Positions 34,855-42,806 of a stretch of DNA of 64,000 bases are shown here, in pieces. A program made the translations under genes and the position numbers. The notes below the pieces were generated by a model. The model had not been told where the DNA came from. It was given only the letters and a program-made list of their open reading frames with translations, and did no database searches. Numbering within the stretch: the stretch's first letter is position 1; the number at the start of each line of letters is the position of its first letter. Origin of the DNA: Streptomyces sp. AC555_RSS877 (GTDB taxonomy: Bacteria; Actinomycetota; Actinomycetes; Streptomycetales; Streptomycetaceae); NCBI RefSeq assembly GCF_019049245.1, contig NZ_JAGMUK010000183.1, positions 1 to 64,000 of the forward strand, read 5' to 3'.

Positions 34855-35277
34855 TCACCCCAGGAAACTCAACCGCACCTGACGGTCCGGGTTGTCACGG
34901 TTGGTGTCGACCAGGCACACCGACTGCCATGTCCCGAGCTCAAGACGGCCGTTCAGCACGGGCAGCGTCGCGTGCGGCGGGACGACCGCGGGCAGGACGT
35001 GGTCGCGGCCGTGGCCGGGGCTGCCGTGGCGGTGCTGCCAGCGGTCGTCCGCGGGCAGCAGGGTGTGCAGGGCGGCGAGGAGGTCGTCGTCGCTGCCGGC
35101 ACCCGTTTCGATGATCGCGATTCCGGCGGTGGCGTGCGGCACGAAGACGTTCAGCAGGCCGTCGCGACCGGCGGCCGCCTCCCTGAGGAAGGCCTCACAG
35201 TCACGGGTGAGGTCGGCGATCCGCTCCGTGGAGCCGGTGGCCACGTTCAGGACTCGGGTGGTGAAAGCGTCTGACAT
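34855..35277 (-). CDS. UPF0047 / YjbQ-type protein
   Basis: 140 residues from ATG 35277 (ATG 35286 is an alternative). Hallmarks are VPHATAGIAIIETGAG, a central WQHRHGSPGHGRDHVLPAVV with clustered His residues, and LELGTWQSVCLVDTN, the family signature near the C-terminus. YjbQ proteins show thiamine-phosphate-synthase side activity, but their physiological role is unsettled. The three conserved His suggest a metal site. It diverges from the cysteine leader peptide and sulfonate transporter with ~165 bp between. Confidence 0.9.
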   Translation of the reverse strand: MSDAFTTRVLNVATGSTERIADLTRDCEAFLREAAAGRDGLLNVFVPHATAGIAIIETGAGSDDDLLAALHTLLPADDRWQHRHGSPGHGRDHVLPAVVPPHATLPVLNGRLELGTWQSVCLVDTNRDNPDRQVRLSFLG

Positions 35278-35406
35278 GTCTCCCATCCTGACCCGGGAGC
35301 CGCGTTTCACACGCGACCACTCGCTCGCCCTCCGATCGGGCGGTCCACTTCGCTGATACGGGTGTCCACTCCCCTGACAGCCGTGGTCCACTTCGCGAGA
35401 CGGCCA

Positions 35407-35436
35407 TTGACCATGGCCACGCCATCTGGCTACTTT
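35407..35436 (+). promoter_or_regulatory. sigma-70-like promoter of the cysteine leader/sulfonate operon
   Basis: TTGACC (35407-35412) and TACTTT (35431-35436) are separated by 18 bp, close to the principal-sigma consensus. The -10 ends 7 bp before the leader-peptide ATG at 35444, so the transcript probably begins at or next to that ATG, and the leader would be translated leaderless. Confidence 0.6.
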
Positions 35437-35443
35437 CGGCCGC

Positions 35444-35527
35444 ATGTTGCGTTCAGCCCTTCTCACCACGCGCGGTCACATCGACCTGCTGCGGGTGGCT
35501 TCCGCCGCGTGTCGCCGCGGCCGCTGA
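35444..35527 (+). CDS. cysteine-responsive leader peptide (27 aa)
   Basis: ATG 35444 encodes MLRSALLTTRGHIDLLRVAS followed by AACRRGR and stop. The HIDLLRVASAxCRR pattern is the conserved core of actinobacterial leader peptides found before sulfur-assimilation genes. The Cys codon near the end (TGT, 35510-35512) is followed by Arg codons. In mycobacteria, comparable leaderless Cys-containing leaders attenuate sulfur genes according to charged tRNA-Cys supply. Here the peptide precedes a sulfonate-type ABC importer by ~140 bp, with strong hairpins in between. Confidence 0.85.
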   Translation: MLRSALLTTRGHIDLLRVASAACRRGR

Positions 35528-35553
35528 CGCCTCTTTCTGCCTTCTCGCCGTTC

Positions 35554-35624
35554 CTCGGCCCCCCTTCGCCCGCGCTGCAGCACGCCCGCGTGCTCTGACC
35601 CGCCGGTGACGTCGCGGGGCCGAG
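35554..35624 (+). terminator. attenuator-like hairpins between leader peptide and ABC importer
   Basis: CTCGGCCCC (35554-35562) pairs perfectly with GGGGCCGAG (35616-35624), enclosing a second hairpin AGCACG/CGTGCT (35579-35584 with 35589-35594). CTCC/GGAG at 35652-35662 can also cover the transporter ribosome-binding site. This arrangement suits ribosome-position-dependent attenuation, either transcriptional or translational. Pairing was read by eye. Confidence 0.55.
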
Positions 35625-35667
35625 ACGCGCGCCCCTCCCCCGGACGCTCACCTCCCGTGGAGCACTC

Positions 35668-36552
35668 ATGAGCATCAGCCATGCCCCGCCCGGCTCGCCA
35701 AAACCTGATATTTCCCCTATGTCGCATCCAGGTGCGACCGCGCCGGAACCGGACCTCGAACCCATCCTCCCCAGCTCCTCCCGCCGCACCCGTGTCCCCC
35801 GCTGGCTCCGCCGCACCACCGGTCCGCTCCTGCTGCTCACGCTGTGGCAACTCCTCAGCAGCACCGGTGTGTTGACCGCCGACGTGCTCGCATCGCCGGG
35901 TCGGATCGCCCAGGTCGCCCGGGACCTGGTCGCCGACGGTTCACTGGGCTCCGCCATGGGCACCTCGTTGCAGCGCGTGGCGGTCGGACTGCTGCTGGGC
36001 ACTGTCGTCGGTACCGGACTCGCCCTCGTCTCGGGCCTGTTCCGGATCGGCGAGGACCTGGTGGACGCACCCGTCCAGATGCTGCGGACCGTGCCCTTCG
36101 TGGGACTGATCCCGCTGTTCATCATCTGGTTCGGCATCGGCGAGGCTCCGAAGGTCGCCATCATCACGCTCGGTGTGACGTTCCCGCTCTATCTCAACGT
36201 GTACGCCGGCATCCGTGGCGTCGACGCCCAGCTGATCGAGGCCGGGGAGTCCCTCGGCCTGTCGCGGTGGGGGCTCGTGCGGCACGTCGTCCTGCCGGGA
36301 GCGCTGCCCGGGGCCATGACCGGCCTGCGCTACTCCCTCGGCATCGCCTGGCTCGCCCTGGTCTTCGCGGAACAGATCAACGCGGACTCCGGGATCGGCT
36401 TCCTCATGGTGCAGGCGCGGGACTTCCTGCGGACCGACGTGATCGTCGTCTGCCTGATCGTCTACGCCTTCCTCGGCCTGCTGGCCGACTTCGTCGTCCG
36501 TACCCTCGAAAGGCTGCTGCTGCAATGGCGACCGACGTTCACCGGCCGATAG
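35668..36552 (+). CDS. ABC transporter permease, sulfonate/nitrate/taurine type (SsuC-like)
   Basis: 294 residues. A ~45-residue polar N-terminus is followed by about six membrane segments. The EAA loop that docks the ATPase reads EAGESLGLSRWGLVRHVVLPGALPG. MLRTVPFVGLIPLFIIWFGIGE is typical of the SsuC/TauC family. ATG 35668 has GGAG upstream. Its 3' end overlaps the ATPase gene by 28 bp. Context with a cysteine leader peptide points to import of organosulfonates as a sulfur source. Confidence 0.92.
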   Translation: MSISHAPPGSPKPDISPMSHPGATAPEPDLEPILPSSSRRTRVPRWLRRTTGPLLLLTLWQLLSSTGVLTADVLASPGRIAQVARDLVADGSLGSAMGTSLQRVAVGLLLGTVVGTGLALVSGLFRIGEDLVDAPVQMLRTVPFVGLIPLFIIWFGIGEAPKVAIITLGVTFPLYLNVYAGIRGVDAQLIEAGESLGLSRWGLVRHVVLPGALPGAMTGLRYSLGIAWLALVFAEQINADSGIGFLMVQARDFLRTDVIVVCLIVYAFLGLLADFVVRTLERLLLQWRPTFTGR

Positions 36553-37265
36553 ACACACGATCGGCGGTACGCGTCGAAGGGCTCACCCGCTCCTTCGACG
36601 GCCGCCCGGTCATCGACGACCTCCAACTGGACCTCAAAAAGGGCGAGTTCGTCGCCCTGATCGGCCGCAGCGGCTGCGGCAAGTCCACCCTGCTGCGCAT
36701 CCTCGCCGGCCTCGACCGGGACATCGAGGGCACCGTCCTGGTGCCGCGCCGCAAGGCCGTCGCCTTCCAGGCGCCGCGTCTGATGCCGTGGAAGAAGGTG
36801 TGGCGCAACGTGCTGCTCGGGCTGCCCGGCAAGCCCGAACGCGCCGTCGCCGAGCAGGCCCTCACCGAGGTCGGTCTGAGTCACCGTTCCGACGCCTGGC
36901 CCAAGACCCTCTCCGGCGGCGAGGCCCAACGCGCCTCGCTGGCCCGTGCCTTGGTCCGTGAGCCCGATCTGCTGCTGCTCGACGAGCCGTTCGGCGCACT
37001 CGACGCGCTCACCCGCATCAAGGCCCAGCGTCTGGTGGGCGAGTTGTGGCAGCGCCGCGGATGTGCCGTGCTGCTCGTCACGCACGACGTCGAGGAGGCG
37101 GTCCTGCTCGCCGACCGCGTCCTGGTCATGGACGACGGAGTCATCGCGCACGAGCAGGAGATCGGCCTCGACCGCCCTCGCGACATCACCGACCCGCGCT
37201 TCGCCGCACTGCGCGCCGGACTCCTGGAACGTCTGGGCGTCGACACCGCCGCCGAAGCCGCCTGA
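36525..37265 (+). CDS. ABC transporter ATP-binding protein, SsuB-like
   Basis: 246 residues from ATG 36525 inside the end of the permease gene. Walker A is GRSGCGKST, Q-loop FQAPRLMPW, signature LSGGEAQRASLARALV, Walker B LLLLDEPFGALD, H-loop LVTHDVEEA. The FQ-PRLMPWKKV stretch and DEPFGALDALTR are characteristic of the nitrate/sulfonate/taurine importer ATPases (SsuB/TauB). It powers the neighbouring permease with the binding protein downstream, forming one operon under the cysteine leader. Confidence 0.93.
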   Translation: MATDVHRPIDTRSAVRVEGLTRSFDGRPVIDDLQLDLKKGEFVALIGRSGCGKSTLLRILAGLDRDIEGTVLVPRRKAVAFQAPRLMPWKKVWRNVLLGLPGKPERAVAEQALTEVGLSHRSDAWPKTLSGGEAQRASLARALVREPDLLLLDEPFGALDALTRIKAQRLVGELWQRRGCAVLLVTHDVEEAVLLADRVLVMDDGVIAHEQEIGLDRPRDITDPRFAALRAGLLERLGVDTAAEAA

Positions 37266-37306
37266 CCTCCTCTCCACCACCCTCAGCCAGCCAGAACGGA
37301 ACCACC

Positions 37307-38332
37307 ATGCGACGACGCCTCGCCCCCGCCGCACTGCTCCTCCCCTTCGCCCTGCTGCTCACCGCCTGCGGCGGGAACTCTGCCGCCTCCACGGGTGGCG
37401 ACACCGACGGCCAGGGCTCCCTGACGCTGAACGTCGGTGACCAGAAGGGCGGTTCGGAGGCCATCCTGCGCGCCGCCGACGAGCTGAAGAACCTCGACTA
37501 CAAGATCAAATGGTCTACCTTCACCTCCGGTCCACCACTGTTGGAGGCCGTCAACGCGAAGGCCGTCGACATCGGCGGCGTCGGCAACACCCCGCCCGTC
37601 TTCGCGGCCGGCGCCGGTTCGAAGATCACGGTCGTGTCCGCCTGGCACGGCACTTCCCAGGGCGACGCCATCCTGGTGCCGAACAGCTCGAAACTGACCA
37701 GGCCCGAGGACCTCAAGGGCAGGTCGGTCGCCGTGGCGCAGGGCTCGTCCGCGCACTACCAGCTGGTCGCCTCCCTGAAGGCGGCCGGGCTGAGCGTCGC
37801 CGACATCAAGGTCAAGTACCTCCAGCCGGCCGACGCGCTGGCCGCGTTCACGTCCGGCAGCGTCGACGCGTGGGCGGTCTGGGACCCGTACACCTCGCAG
37901 ATCCTCCAGGCCAAGCAGGGCCGCGTCCTGACGACCGGCGAGGGGGTGACGAACGGGCTGACCTTCCAGGTGGCGGCGCCCGGCGCACTGAAGGACAAGA
38001 AGAAGACCGCGGCGATCAAGGACTACCTGGAGCGGCTGCGGAGGGCGACCTCCTGGGTCCACGACCATCAGGAGGAGTGGGCGAAGGTCTGGGCGAAGGA
38101 CACCGGGCTGCCCTACGACGTGGCACTGGCCTCGGTGCGGCGCACCAACGCGACGCGGATCTCCGTCGCCGTCGACAAGCAGCTCATCGCCTCCGAGCAG
38201 GAGATCGCCGACGCGTTCACCGAGCTGAAGCTGATCCCGCACAAGGTGGACTTCGGCGCCTTCGTGGACACGCGGTTCAACGGTGACCTGCCGGCGTCGA
38301 CCACGCCGGCCCGCGCCTCCGGCGGCTCCTGA
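37307..38332 (+). CDS. sulfonate-type ABC substrate-binding lipoprotein (SsuA-like)
   Basis: 341 residues from ATG 37307. The signal ends in lipobox LLTACGG, so the mature protein is lipid-anchored outside the membrane. Family features include VGDQKGG near the start of the mature part, KAVDIGGVGNTPPVFAAGAG, LKGRSVAVAQGSSAHYQL and VDAWAVWDPYTSQI, matching the SsuA aliphatic-sulfonate group. It lies 41 bp after the ATPase gene and completes the importer. Exact ligand cannot be read from sequence. Confidence 0.92.
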   Translation: MRRRLAPAALLLPFALLLTACGGNSAASTGGDTDGQGSLTLNVGDQKGGSEAILRAADELKNLDYKIKWSTFTSGPPLLEAVNAKAVDIGGVGNTPPVFAAGAGSKITVVSAWHGTSQGDAILVPNSSKLTRPEDLKGRSVAVAQGSSAHYQLVASLKAAGLSVADIKVKYLQPADALAAFTSGSVDAWAVWDPYTSQILQAKQGRVLTTGEGVTNGLTFQVAAPGALKDKKKTAAIKDYLERLRRATSWVHDHQEEWAKVWAKDTGLPYDVALASVRRTNATRISVAVDKQLIASEQEIADAFTELKLIPHKVDFGAFVDTRFNGDLPASTTPARASGGS

Positions 38333-38395
38333 CAGGGCCGGCGGACATACCGGGCCCCCGGGAAGACCCACGACCGCCTCACTGTTAGTAGAACC

Positions 38396-39472
38396 GTGAA
38401 CAACACGCGCGAGGTCGATGTGGTCGTCATAGGCGCCGGTCAGGCAGGACTGGCCGGCGCCTATCACCTGCGGCGCACCGGCTTCGAGCCGGACCGCGAC
38501 TTCGTGGTGCTCGACCACTCCCCCGGGCCCGGCGGCGCCTGGCAGTTCCGGTGGCCCTCACTGACGTACGGCAAGGTGCACGGGATGCACTCCCTGCCCG
38601 GCCTGGAACTCACGGACGGCGACCCGGCACGGCCGTCCTCCCAGGTCGTCGCCGAGTACTTCGCCACGTACGAGCGCACCTTCGACCTGCGCGTACGGCG
38701 GCCTGTGGACGTGCGTGCCGTGCACGAGGGCGCCGGCGGGCGGCTGCTCGTCGAGACGTCTGCCGGGAGCTGGGCGACGCGGGCGCTGATCAACGCGACC
38801 GGGACCTGGGACCGGCCGTTCTGGCCGCGCTATGCGGGCCAGGAGACCTTCCGGGGACGGCAGTTGCACACCGCGCAGTACCCCGGGCCCGAGGAGTTCG
38901 CCGGGCAGCGGGTCCTGGTGGTGGGCGGAGGGGCGTCCGGCACCCAGCTTCTGCTGGAGATCGCTCCGTACGCGGCCGCCACCTCCTGGGTCACCCGGCG
39001 GCCGCCCGTCTTCCGTGAGGGCCCCTTCGACGAGGACGCGGGCCGCGCGGCCGTCGCGCTCGTCGAGGAGCGGGTGCGGCAGGGGCTGGCGCCGAGCAGC
39101 GTGGTCTCGGTGACCGGGCTGCCGCTCAACGACGCGGTCCGGCAGGGGATCGAGGACGGGGTCCTGGACCGACTGCCGATGTTCGACCGGATCACACCCG
39201 ACGGCGTGGAGTGGAGTGACGGACGACGCGTGGACGCCGACGTCATCCTGTGGGCGACCGGCTTCCGGGCCGCCATCGACCATCTTGCGCCGATGAAGCT
39301 GCGCGAGCCCGGCGGCGGTATTCGGGTCGACGGCACGCGGGCCGTCACCGATCCGCGGATCCACCTTGTCGGCTACGGCCCGTCGGCGAGCACCATCGGC
39401 GCCAACCGGGCGGGCCGTGCCGCCGTACGTGACATCAGGCGGCTGCTCGCCCAGGAGCCGGTCGCCGCGTGA
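38396..39472 (+). CDS. flavin-containing monooxygenase / FAD-NAD(P)-binding oxidoreductase
   Basis: 358 residues from GTG 38396. Two dinucleotide folds are seen: GAGQAGLAGA near residue 13 for FAD and GGGASGTQ near 180 for NAD(P)H. The FAD loop GPGGAWQFRWPSL and the late ATGFRAAIDHL (FMO-type ATG motif) place it with single-component flavin monooxygenases. It begins 63 bp after the sulfonate-binding protein on the same strand; a role in cleaving imported organosulfur compounds is possible. TTAGTA lies 5 bp before the GTG and no ribosome-binding site is visible, so a leaderless transcript is also possible. Confidence 0.87.
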   Translation: MNNTREVDVVVIGAGQAGLAGAYHLRRTGFEPDRDFVVLDHSPGPGGAWQFRWPSLTYGKVHGMHSLPGLELTDGDPARPSSQVVAEYFATYERTFDLRVRRPVDVRAVHEGAGGRLLVETSAGSWATRALINATGTWDRPFWPRYAGQETFRGRQLHTAQYPGPEEFAGQRVLVVGGGASGTQLLLEIAPYAAATSWVTRRPPVFREGPFDEDAGRAAVALVEERVRQGLAPSSVVSVTGLPLNDAVRQGIEDGVLDRLPMFDRITPDGVEWSDGRRVDADVILWATGFRAAIDHLAPMKLREPGGGIRVDGTRAVTDPRIHLVGYGPSASTIGANRAGRAAVRDIRRLLAQEPVAA

Positions 39473-39485
39473 GCGCCCCCCGCGG

Positions 39486-40328
39486 TCACCGCGTGGACCG
39501 CGGGCTCGCCTTCCGGTGGGCGTTAAACTCCGCCACATTGCGCTGGTGCTCGGCGTAGTCGGCGGTGAAGCGGGTGTCGCCGGGCTTGACCGTGACGAAG
39601 TACAGCCAGTCGCCCGGGGACGGGTTGATCGCGGCGCGCACCGCGTCCTCGCCCGGGTTGTCGATGGGGGTGGGAGGCAGGCCCATGCGCTGGTACGAGT
39701 TGTAGGGGCTCTCGATCCGCGTGTCGGCGGCGGTGGTCTTCAGCGTGAAGCGGTTCAGCGCGTAGTTGAGGGTGGAGTCCATCTGCAGTGGCATGCCGCG
39801 CTCCAGGCGGTTGAAGACGACCCGGGCCACCTTGCCCATGTCCGCCTTGGTGGCCGCCTCGGCCTGGACGATGCTCGCGATGGTGACCGCCTGGTAGACG
39901 TTCATCGCGTTGCGCTGCGCGCCCGCCGCGATCGGGGCGCCGTTGAACCTGCGGTTCGCGGTGTCGACCATGAACGTCAGAAGCGCCTCGGGCGTCGCCT
40001 TCTCCCGGAGCGGGTACGTCGCCGGGAAGAGGTAGCCCTCCGGGTTGCCGTCCGCGTCGGCCGGCAGCTTCAGGTGGGCCTTGGCCAGGGATTTCTTGGC
40101 ACTGCCGGCGGGCAGGGCGAGGGCCTTGTCGACCGCGTCGTACACCTGGCCGGCCCGCCAGCCCTCCGGGATCACCAGCGTCCTGGGCTTCGGCTCCGCG
40201 TCACCGTCCAGGCTCAGCAGCGGCACCGCCACGGCGGTGCCGGCCACGACGGCCCCGGTCGCGATGAGGGCGACCCGGCCCCGGCGCGTCAGTCGAATCG
40301 TGCTCCGTGGCGGAGTGTTCATGTGCAT
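39486..40328 (-). CDS. MltG/YceG-like endolytic transglycosylase family protein
   Basis: About 280 residues from ATG 40328 (or 40322). A basic N-terminus and one membrane segment (VALIATGAVVAGTAVAVPLL) are followed by the YceG domain: IPEGWRAGQVYDAV, PEGYLFPATYPL, TIASIVQAEAATKADMGKVARVVFNRLERGMPLQMDST, and PYNSYQRMGLPPTPIDNPG. These match MltG, which cuts nascent peptidoglycan glycan strands. It is shorter than the main Streptomyces MltG, which has a long cytoplasmic N-terminus, so it is probably a second paralogue. Confidence 0.88.
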   Translation of the reverse strand: MHMNTPPRSTIRLTRRGRVALIATGAVVAGTAVAVPLLSLDGDAEPKPRTLVIPEGWRAGQVYDAVDKALALPAGSAKKSLAKAHLKLPADADGNPEGYLFPATYPLREKATPEALLTFMVDTANRRFNGAPIAAGAQRNAMNVYQAVTIASIVQAEAATKADMGKVARVVFNRLERGMPLQMDSTLNYALNRFTLKTTAADTRIESPYNSYQRMGLPPTPIDNPGEDAVRAAINPSPGDWLYFVTVKPGDTRFTADYAEHQRNVAEFNAHRKASPRSTR

Positions 40329-40371
40329 GCGGGCACGGTAACCCGCTAAAGCACACAAATCCGGCATATCG

Positions 40372-42189
40372 TCATCTTGTCGGCTCCAGTCGGGCGTCCT
40401 GGCGGACCAGCGCCGCGTACCGCCCGTCCAGCTCCAACAGCTCCTCGTGCGTGCCCTGTTCGGCGATGCGCCCGGCCTCCAGGACCATGATCTGGTCGGC
40501 ACCCCGAATGGTGGACAGGCGGTGCGCGATGGTGAGGGTGGTGCGGTTGGCGGAGAGTGCGTCGATGGCCTCCTGGACGGCGTGTTCGGTGCCGGTGTCC
40601 AGGGCGCTGGTCGCCTCGTCGAGGATCAGCACGGGAGGGTCGCGCAGGATCGTGCGGGCGATCGCCAGGCGCTGCTTCTCGCCGCCGGAGAAACGGTGAC
40701 CGCGCTCGCCGACGACCGTCTCGTAGCCGTCGGGCAGGGAGGCGATGTGGTCGTGGATCTGTGCCGCCTTCGCCGCCTGCTCGATCTCCTCGTCGGTGGC
40801 GTCCGGCTTGGCGAAGCGCAGGTTGTCGGCGACCGTGGCGTGGAAGAGGTAGGTCTCCTGGGAGACGACGCCGACCGCGCGCGCGAGGGTGTCGAAGTCG
40901 AGGTCGCGGACGTCGACCCCGTCGAGGGTGAGGCGGCCGCCCGTCACGTCGTACAGCCGCGGCACGAGATAGCCGAGGGTGGACTTCCCGGCGCCGGTCG
41001 GTCCGACGACCGCGAGGCTGCCGCCGGCGGGGACGGTGACGTCGATGCCGTCTAGGACGGGGCTCACCTTGTTGTCGTCGCTGCCGTCGCCGTCGTAGCG
41101 GAACTCGACGTTCTCGAAGCGCACCTCGCCCTTGACGTGGTCCAGGCGGACCGGGTGCTCGGGCTCGGTGATGTCGATCGGCAGGTCGAGATACTCGAAG
41201 ATGCGCTGGAAGAGCGCGAGCGAGGCCTGGATCTGGACGCCGGTCGACAACAGGCTGACCGCCGGGCGGAACAGGCCCTGCTGAAGCGAGACGAAGGCGA
41301 CGATGGTGCCGATGGAGATCTCGGGGCCGCCCGACTGGAGGGCGAGGCCCGCGGTCCAGTAGATGACGGCGGGCATGGCGGCCATGACGATCGAGATGAC
41401 GGCCATGCGCCAGCGGCCGGCCATGCTCGACCGCACTTCGAGGTCGACCAGCTGCTCGGACTCCTCGGAGAAGCTCCTCGTCAGCGAGTCGGAGCGGCCC
41501 ATCGTGCGGCCGAGCAGGATGCCGCTGACCGACAGCGACTCGGTGACGCTCGCGGCCATCGCCGCCATCTGCTTCTGGCGTTGGGTGGTGATCCGCTTGC
41601 GCTCGTTGCCGACCCGGCGGCTGATCCACACGAAGACCGGCAGCAGCAGCAGGGACACGACCGTCAGGCGCCAGTCGAGGACGACCATCGCGATGATCGT
41701 GGCGACCACGCTGGTCAGGTTGGAGACCAGGGAGGTGGCGGTCGAGGTGACCGTGGCCTGCATGCCGCCGATGTCGTTGGCGATGCGGGACTGGACCTCG
41801 CCGGTGCGGGTGCGCGTGAAGAAGGCGAGGGACATGCGCTGCAGGCGGCCGTACACCGCGGTGCGCAGGTCGTGCATGACACGCTGGCCGACCGTGGTGG
41901 AGATGAGGGTCTGCAGCACGCCGAAGACGCTGGTGAGGACGGCGCTGAGGATCATGCCGAGCGCCAGAAGGCTCAGCAGTCCGGTGCGGCCCTCGGGGAT
42001 GGCGACGTCCAGTGTCTCCTTCAGCAGGAACGGGGTCGCCACGGTGACCAGGGACGCGGCGCCGACCAGCAGACCGACGACGCCGAGCCGGGCGCGGTAG
42101 GGCTTGAACAGCTTGAGGATGCGGCGCACCTGGCGGGGTTCGTCGGCCGGGGTGCTGGAAGAGGAGGTCCGGGTGATGTCTTCGCGCAT
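40372..42189 (-). CDS. ABC multidrug-type exporter, fused permease/ATPase (half transporter)
   Basis: 605 residues. Six membrane segments span ~30-330, with the intracellular-loop motif RTRTGEVQSRIANDIGGMQ. The nucleotide-binding domain has Walker A GPTGAGKST, Q-loop VSQETYLFHATV, signature FSGGEKQRLAIART, Walker B VLILDEATSALD and H-loop IAHRLSTI. All motifs are intact, so it can act as a homodimer, like MsbA/LmrA-type drug or lipid exporters. A MarR regulator diverges from it across a 93-bp region with a perfect inverted repeat, which implies repression and drug-inducible expression. Confidence 0.93.
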   Translation of the reverse strand: MREDITRTSSSSTPADEPRQVRRILKLFKPYRARLGVVGLLVGAASLVTVATPFLLKETLDVAIPEGRTGLLSLLALGMILSAVLTSVFGVLQTLISTTVGQRVMHDLRTAVYGRLQRMSLAFFTRTRTGEVQSRIANDIGGMQATVTSTATSLVSNLTSVVATIIAMVVLDWRLTVVSLLLLPVFVWISRRVGNERKRITTQRQKQMAAMAASVTESLSVSGILLGRTMGRSDSLTRSFSEESEQLVDLEVRSSMAGRWRMAVISIVMAAMPAVIYWTAGLALQSGGPEISIGTIVAFVSLQQGLFRPAVSLLSTGVQIQASLALFQRIFEYLDLPIDITEPEHPVRLDHVKGEVRFENVEFRYDGDGSDDNKVSPVLDGIDVTVPAGGSLAVVGPTGAGKSTLGYLVPRLYDVTGGRLTLDGVDVRDLDFDTLARAVGVVSQETYLFHATVADNLRFAKPDATDEEIEQAAKAAQIHDHIASLPDGYETVVGERGHRFSGGEKQRLAIARTILRDPPVLILDEATSALDTGTEHAVQEAIDALSANRTTLTIAHRLSTIRGADQIMVLEAGRIAEQGTHEELLELDGRYAALVRQDARLEPTR

Positions 42190-42233
42190 GGCTCCTACGG
42201 AGGGTGAGGGGGTCGGGACTGACGGAGCTTAGC

Positions 42234-42258
42234 TCATTGTTACCTATGCTCACAATGA
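42234..42258. promoter_or_regulatory. MarR-type operator between ABC exporter and MarR gene
   Basis: TCATTGT (42234-42240) and ACAATGA (42252-42258) form a perfect 7-bp inverted repeat with an 11-bp spacer, centred in the 93-bp divergent intergenic region. The arm-to-arm spacing of 18 bp fits a dimeric winged-helix repressor. AT-rich character stands out against the GC-rich background. Confidence 0.65.
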
Positions 42259-42282
42259 ACTTAGTCCTGATATTGTTCCCGT

Positions 42283-42738
42283 ATGACCACCCCCGATCCC
42301 GACGGCGTGCTCGCCGAGCAGTTGCTGCGGCTCACCCGTCGTGTGCACCGGATCCAGAAGCGGCACCTGGAGCGGCGCGATCTCGGCGTCACGCCGGCCC
42401 AGTCCCGCCTGTTGCGCACTCTCGCGCACTGCGACTCGCCGCCCCGCATGGCCGACCTCGCCGACCGGCTGGAAGTGGTGCCCCGGGCGGTGACGACCCT
42501 CGTCGACGGTCTCGAGGCGAGCGGCAAGGTACGACGGGTTCCGGACCCGACCAACCGCCGGGTGATCCGCATCGAGCTCACCGACGACGGGCACAAGGCG
42601 ATGCTGGAGCTACGGGGTGCGCGCCGGGCCGCCGCGGAGGAGATCCTGGCACCGCTGAGCGACGAACAACGTGAGGTGCTCGGCGGATTGCTGGTCACGC
42701 TGGTGGACGGGACGCCGGTGCGGGGGCGGAACTGCTGA
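42283..42738 (+). CDS. MarR-family transcriptional repressor
   Basis: 151 residues. The winged-helix domain has LTRRVHRIQKRHLERRDLG, then PPRMADLADRLEVVPRAVTTLVDGLEASGKV (recognition helix) and the wing DPTNRRVIRIELTDDGH with the conserved D-x-R-x-x-x-[IV]. It diverges from the ABC exporter gene with a clear inverted-repeat operator between, so it probably represses both itself and the exporter and is released by an exported drug. It has one Cys in the AHCDSPP turn and a C-terminal Cys. Confidence 0.92.
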   Translation: MTTPDPDGVLAEQLLRLTRRVHRIQKRHLERRDLGVTPAQSRLLRTLAHCDSPPRMADLADRLEVVPRAVTTLVDGLEASGKVRRVPDPTNRRVIRIELTDDGHKAMLELRGARRAAAEEILAPLSDEQREVLGGLLVTLVDGTPVRGRNC

Positions 42739-42740
42739 AC

Positions 42741-42796
42741 CCCGCAGGCCGCGGCCGCCGCTCCGTAGTGCTGGAGCGGCGGCCGCGGCCTGCGGG
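42741..42796. terminator. bidirectional terminator with 24-bp perfect stem
   Basis: Arms 42741-42764 and 42773-42796 are perfectly complementary around an 8-nt loop (GTAGTGCT). It begins 3 bp after the MarR stop and ends 10 bp before the dctA stop, so it separates two convergent genes. The stem is unusually long and has no U-tract. Confidence 0.9.
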
Positions 42797-42806
42797 CGGG
42801 GTATCC

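Noticed and set aside
34493..34858. 121-codon minus-strand frame
   Set aside because: It overlaps the terminator and has no ribosome-binding site or family; composition is not protein-like.
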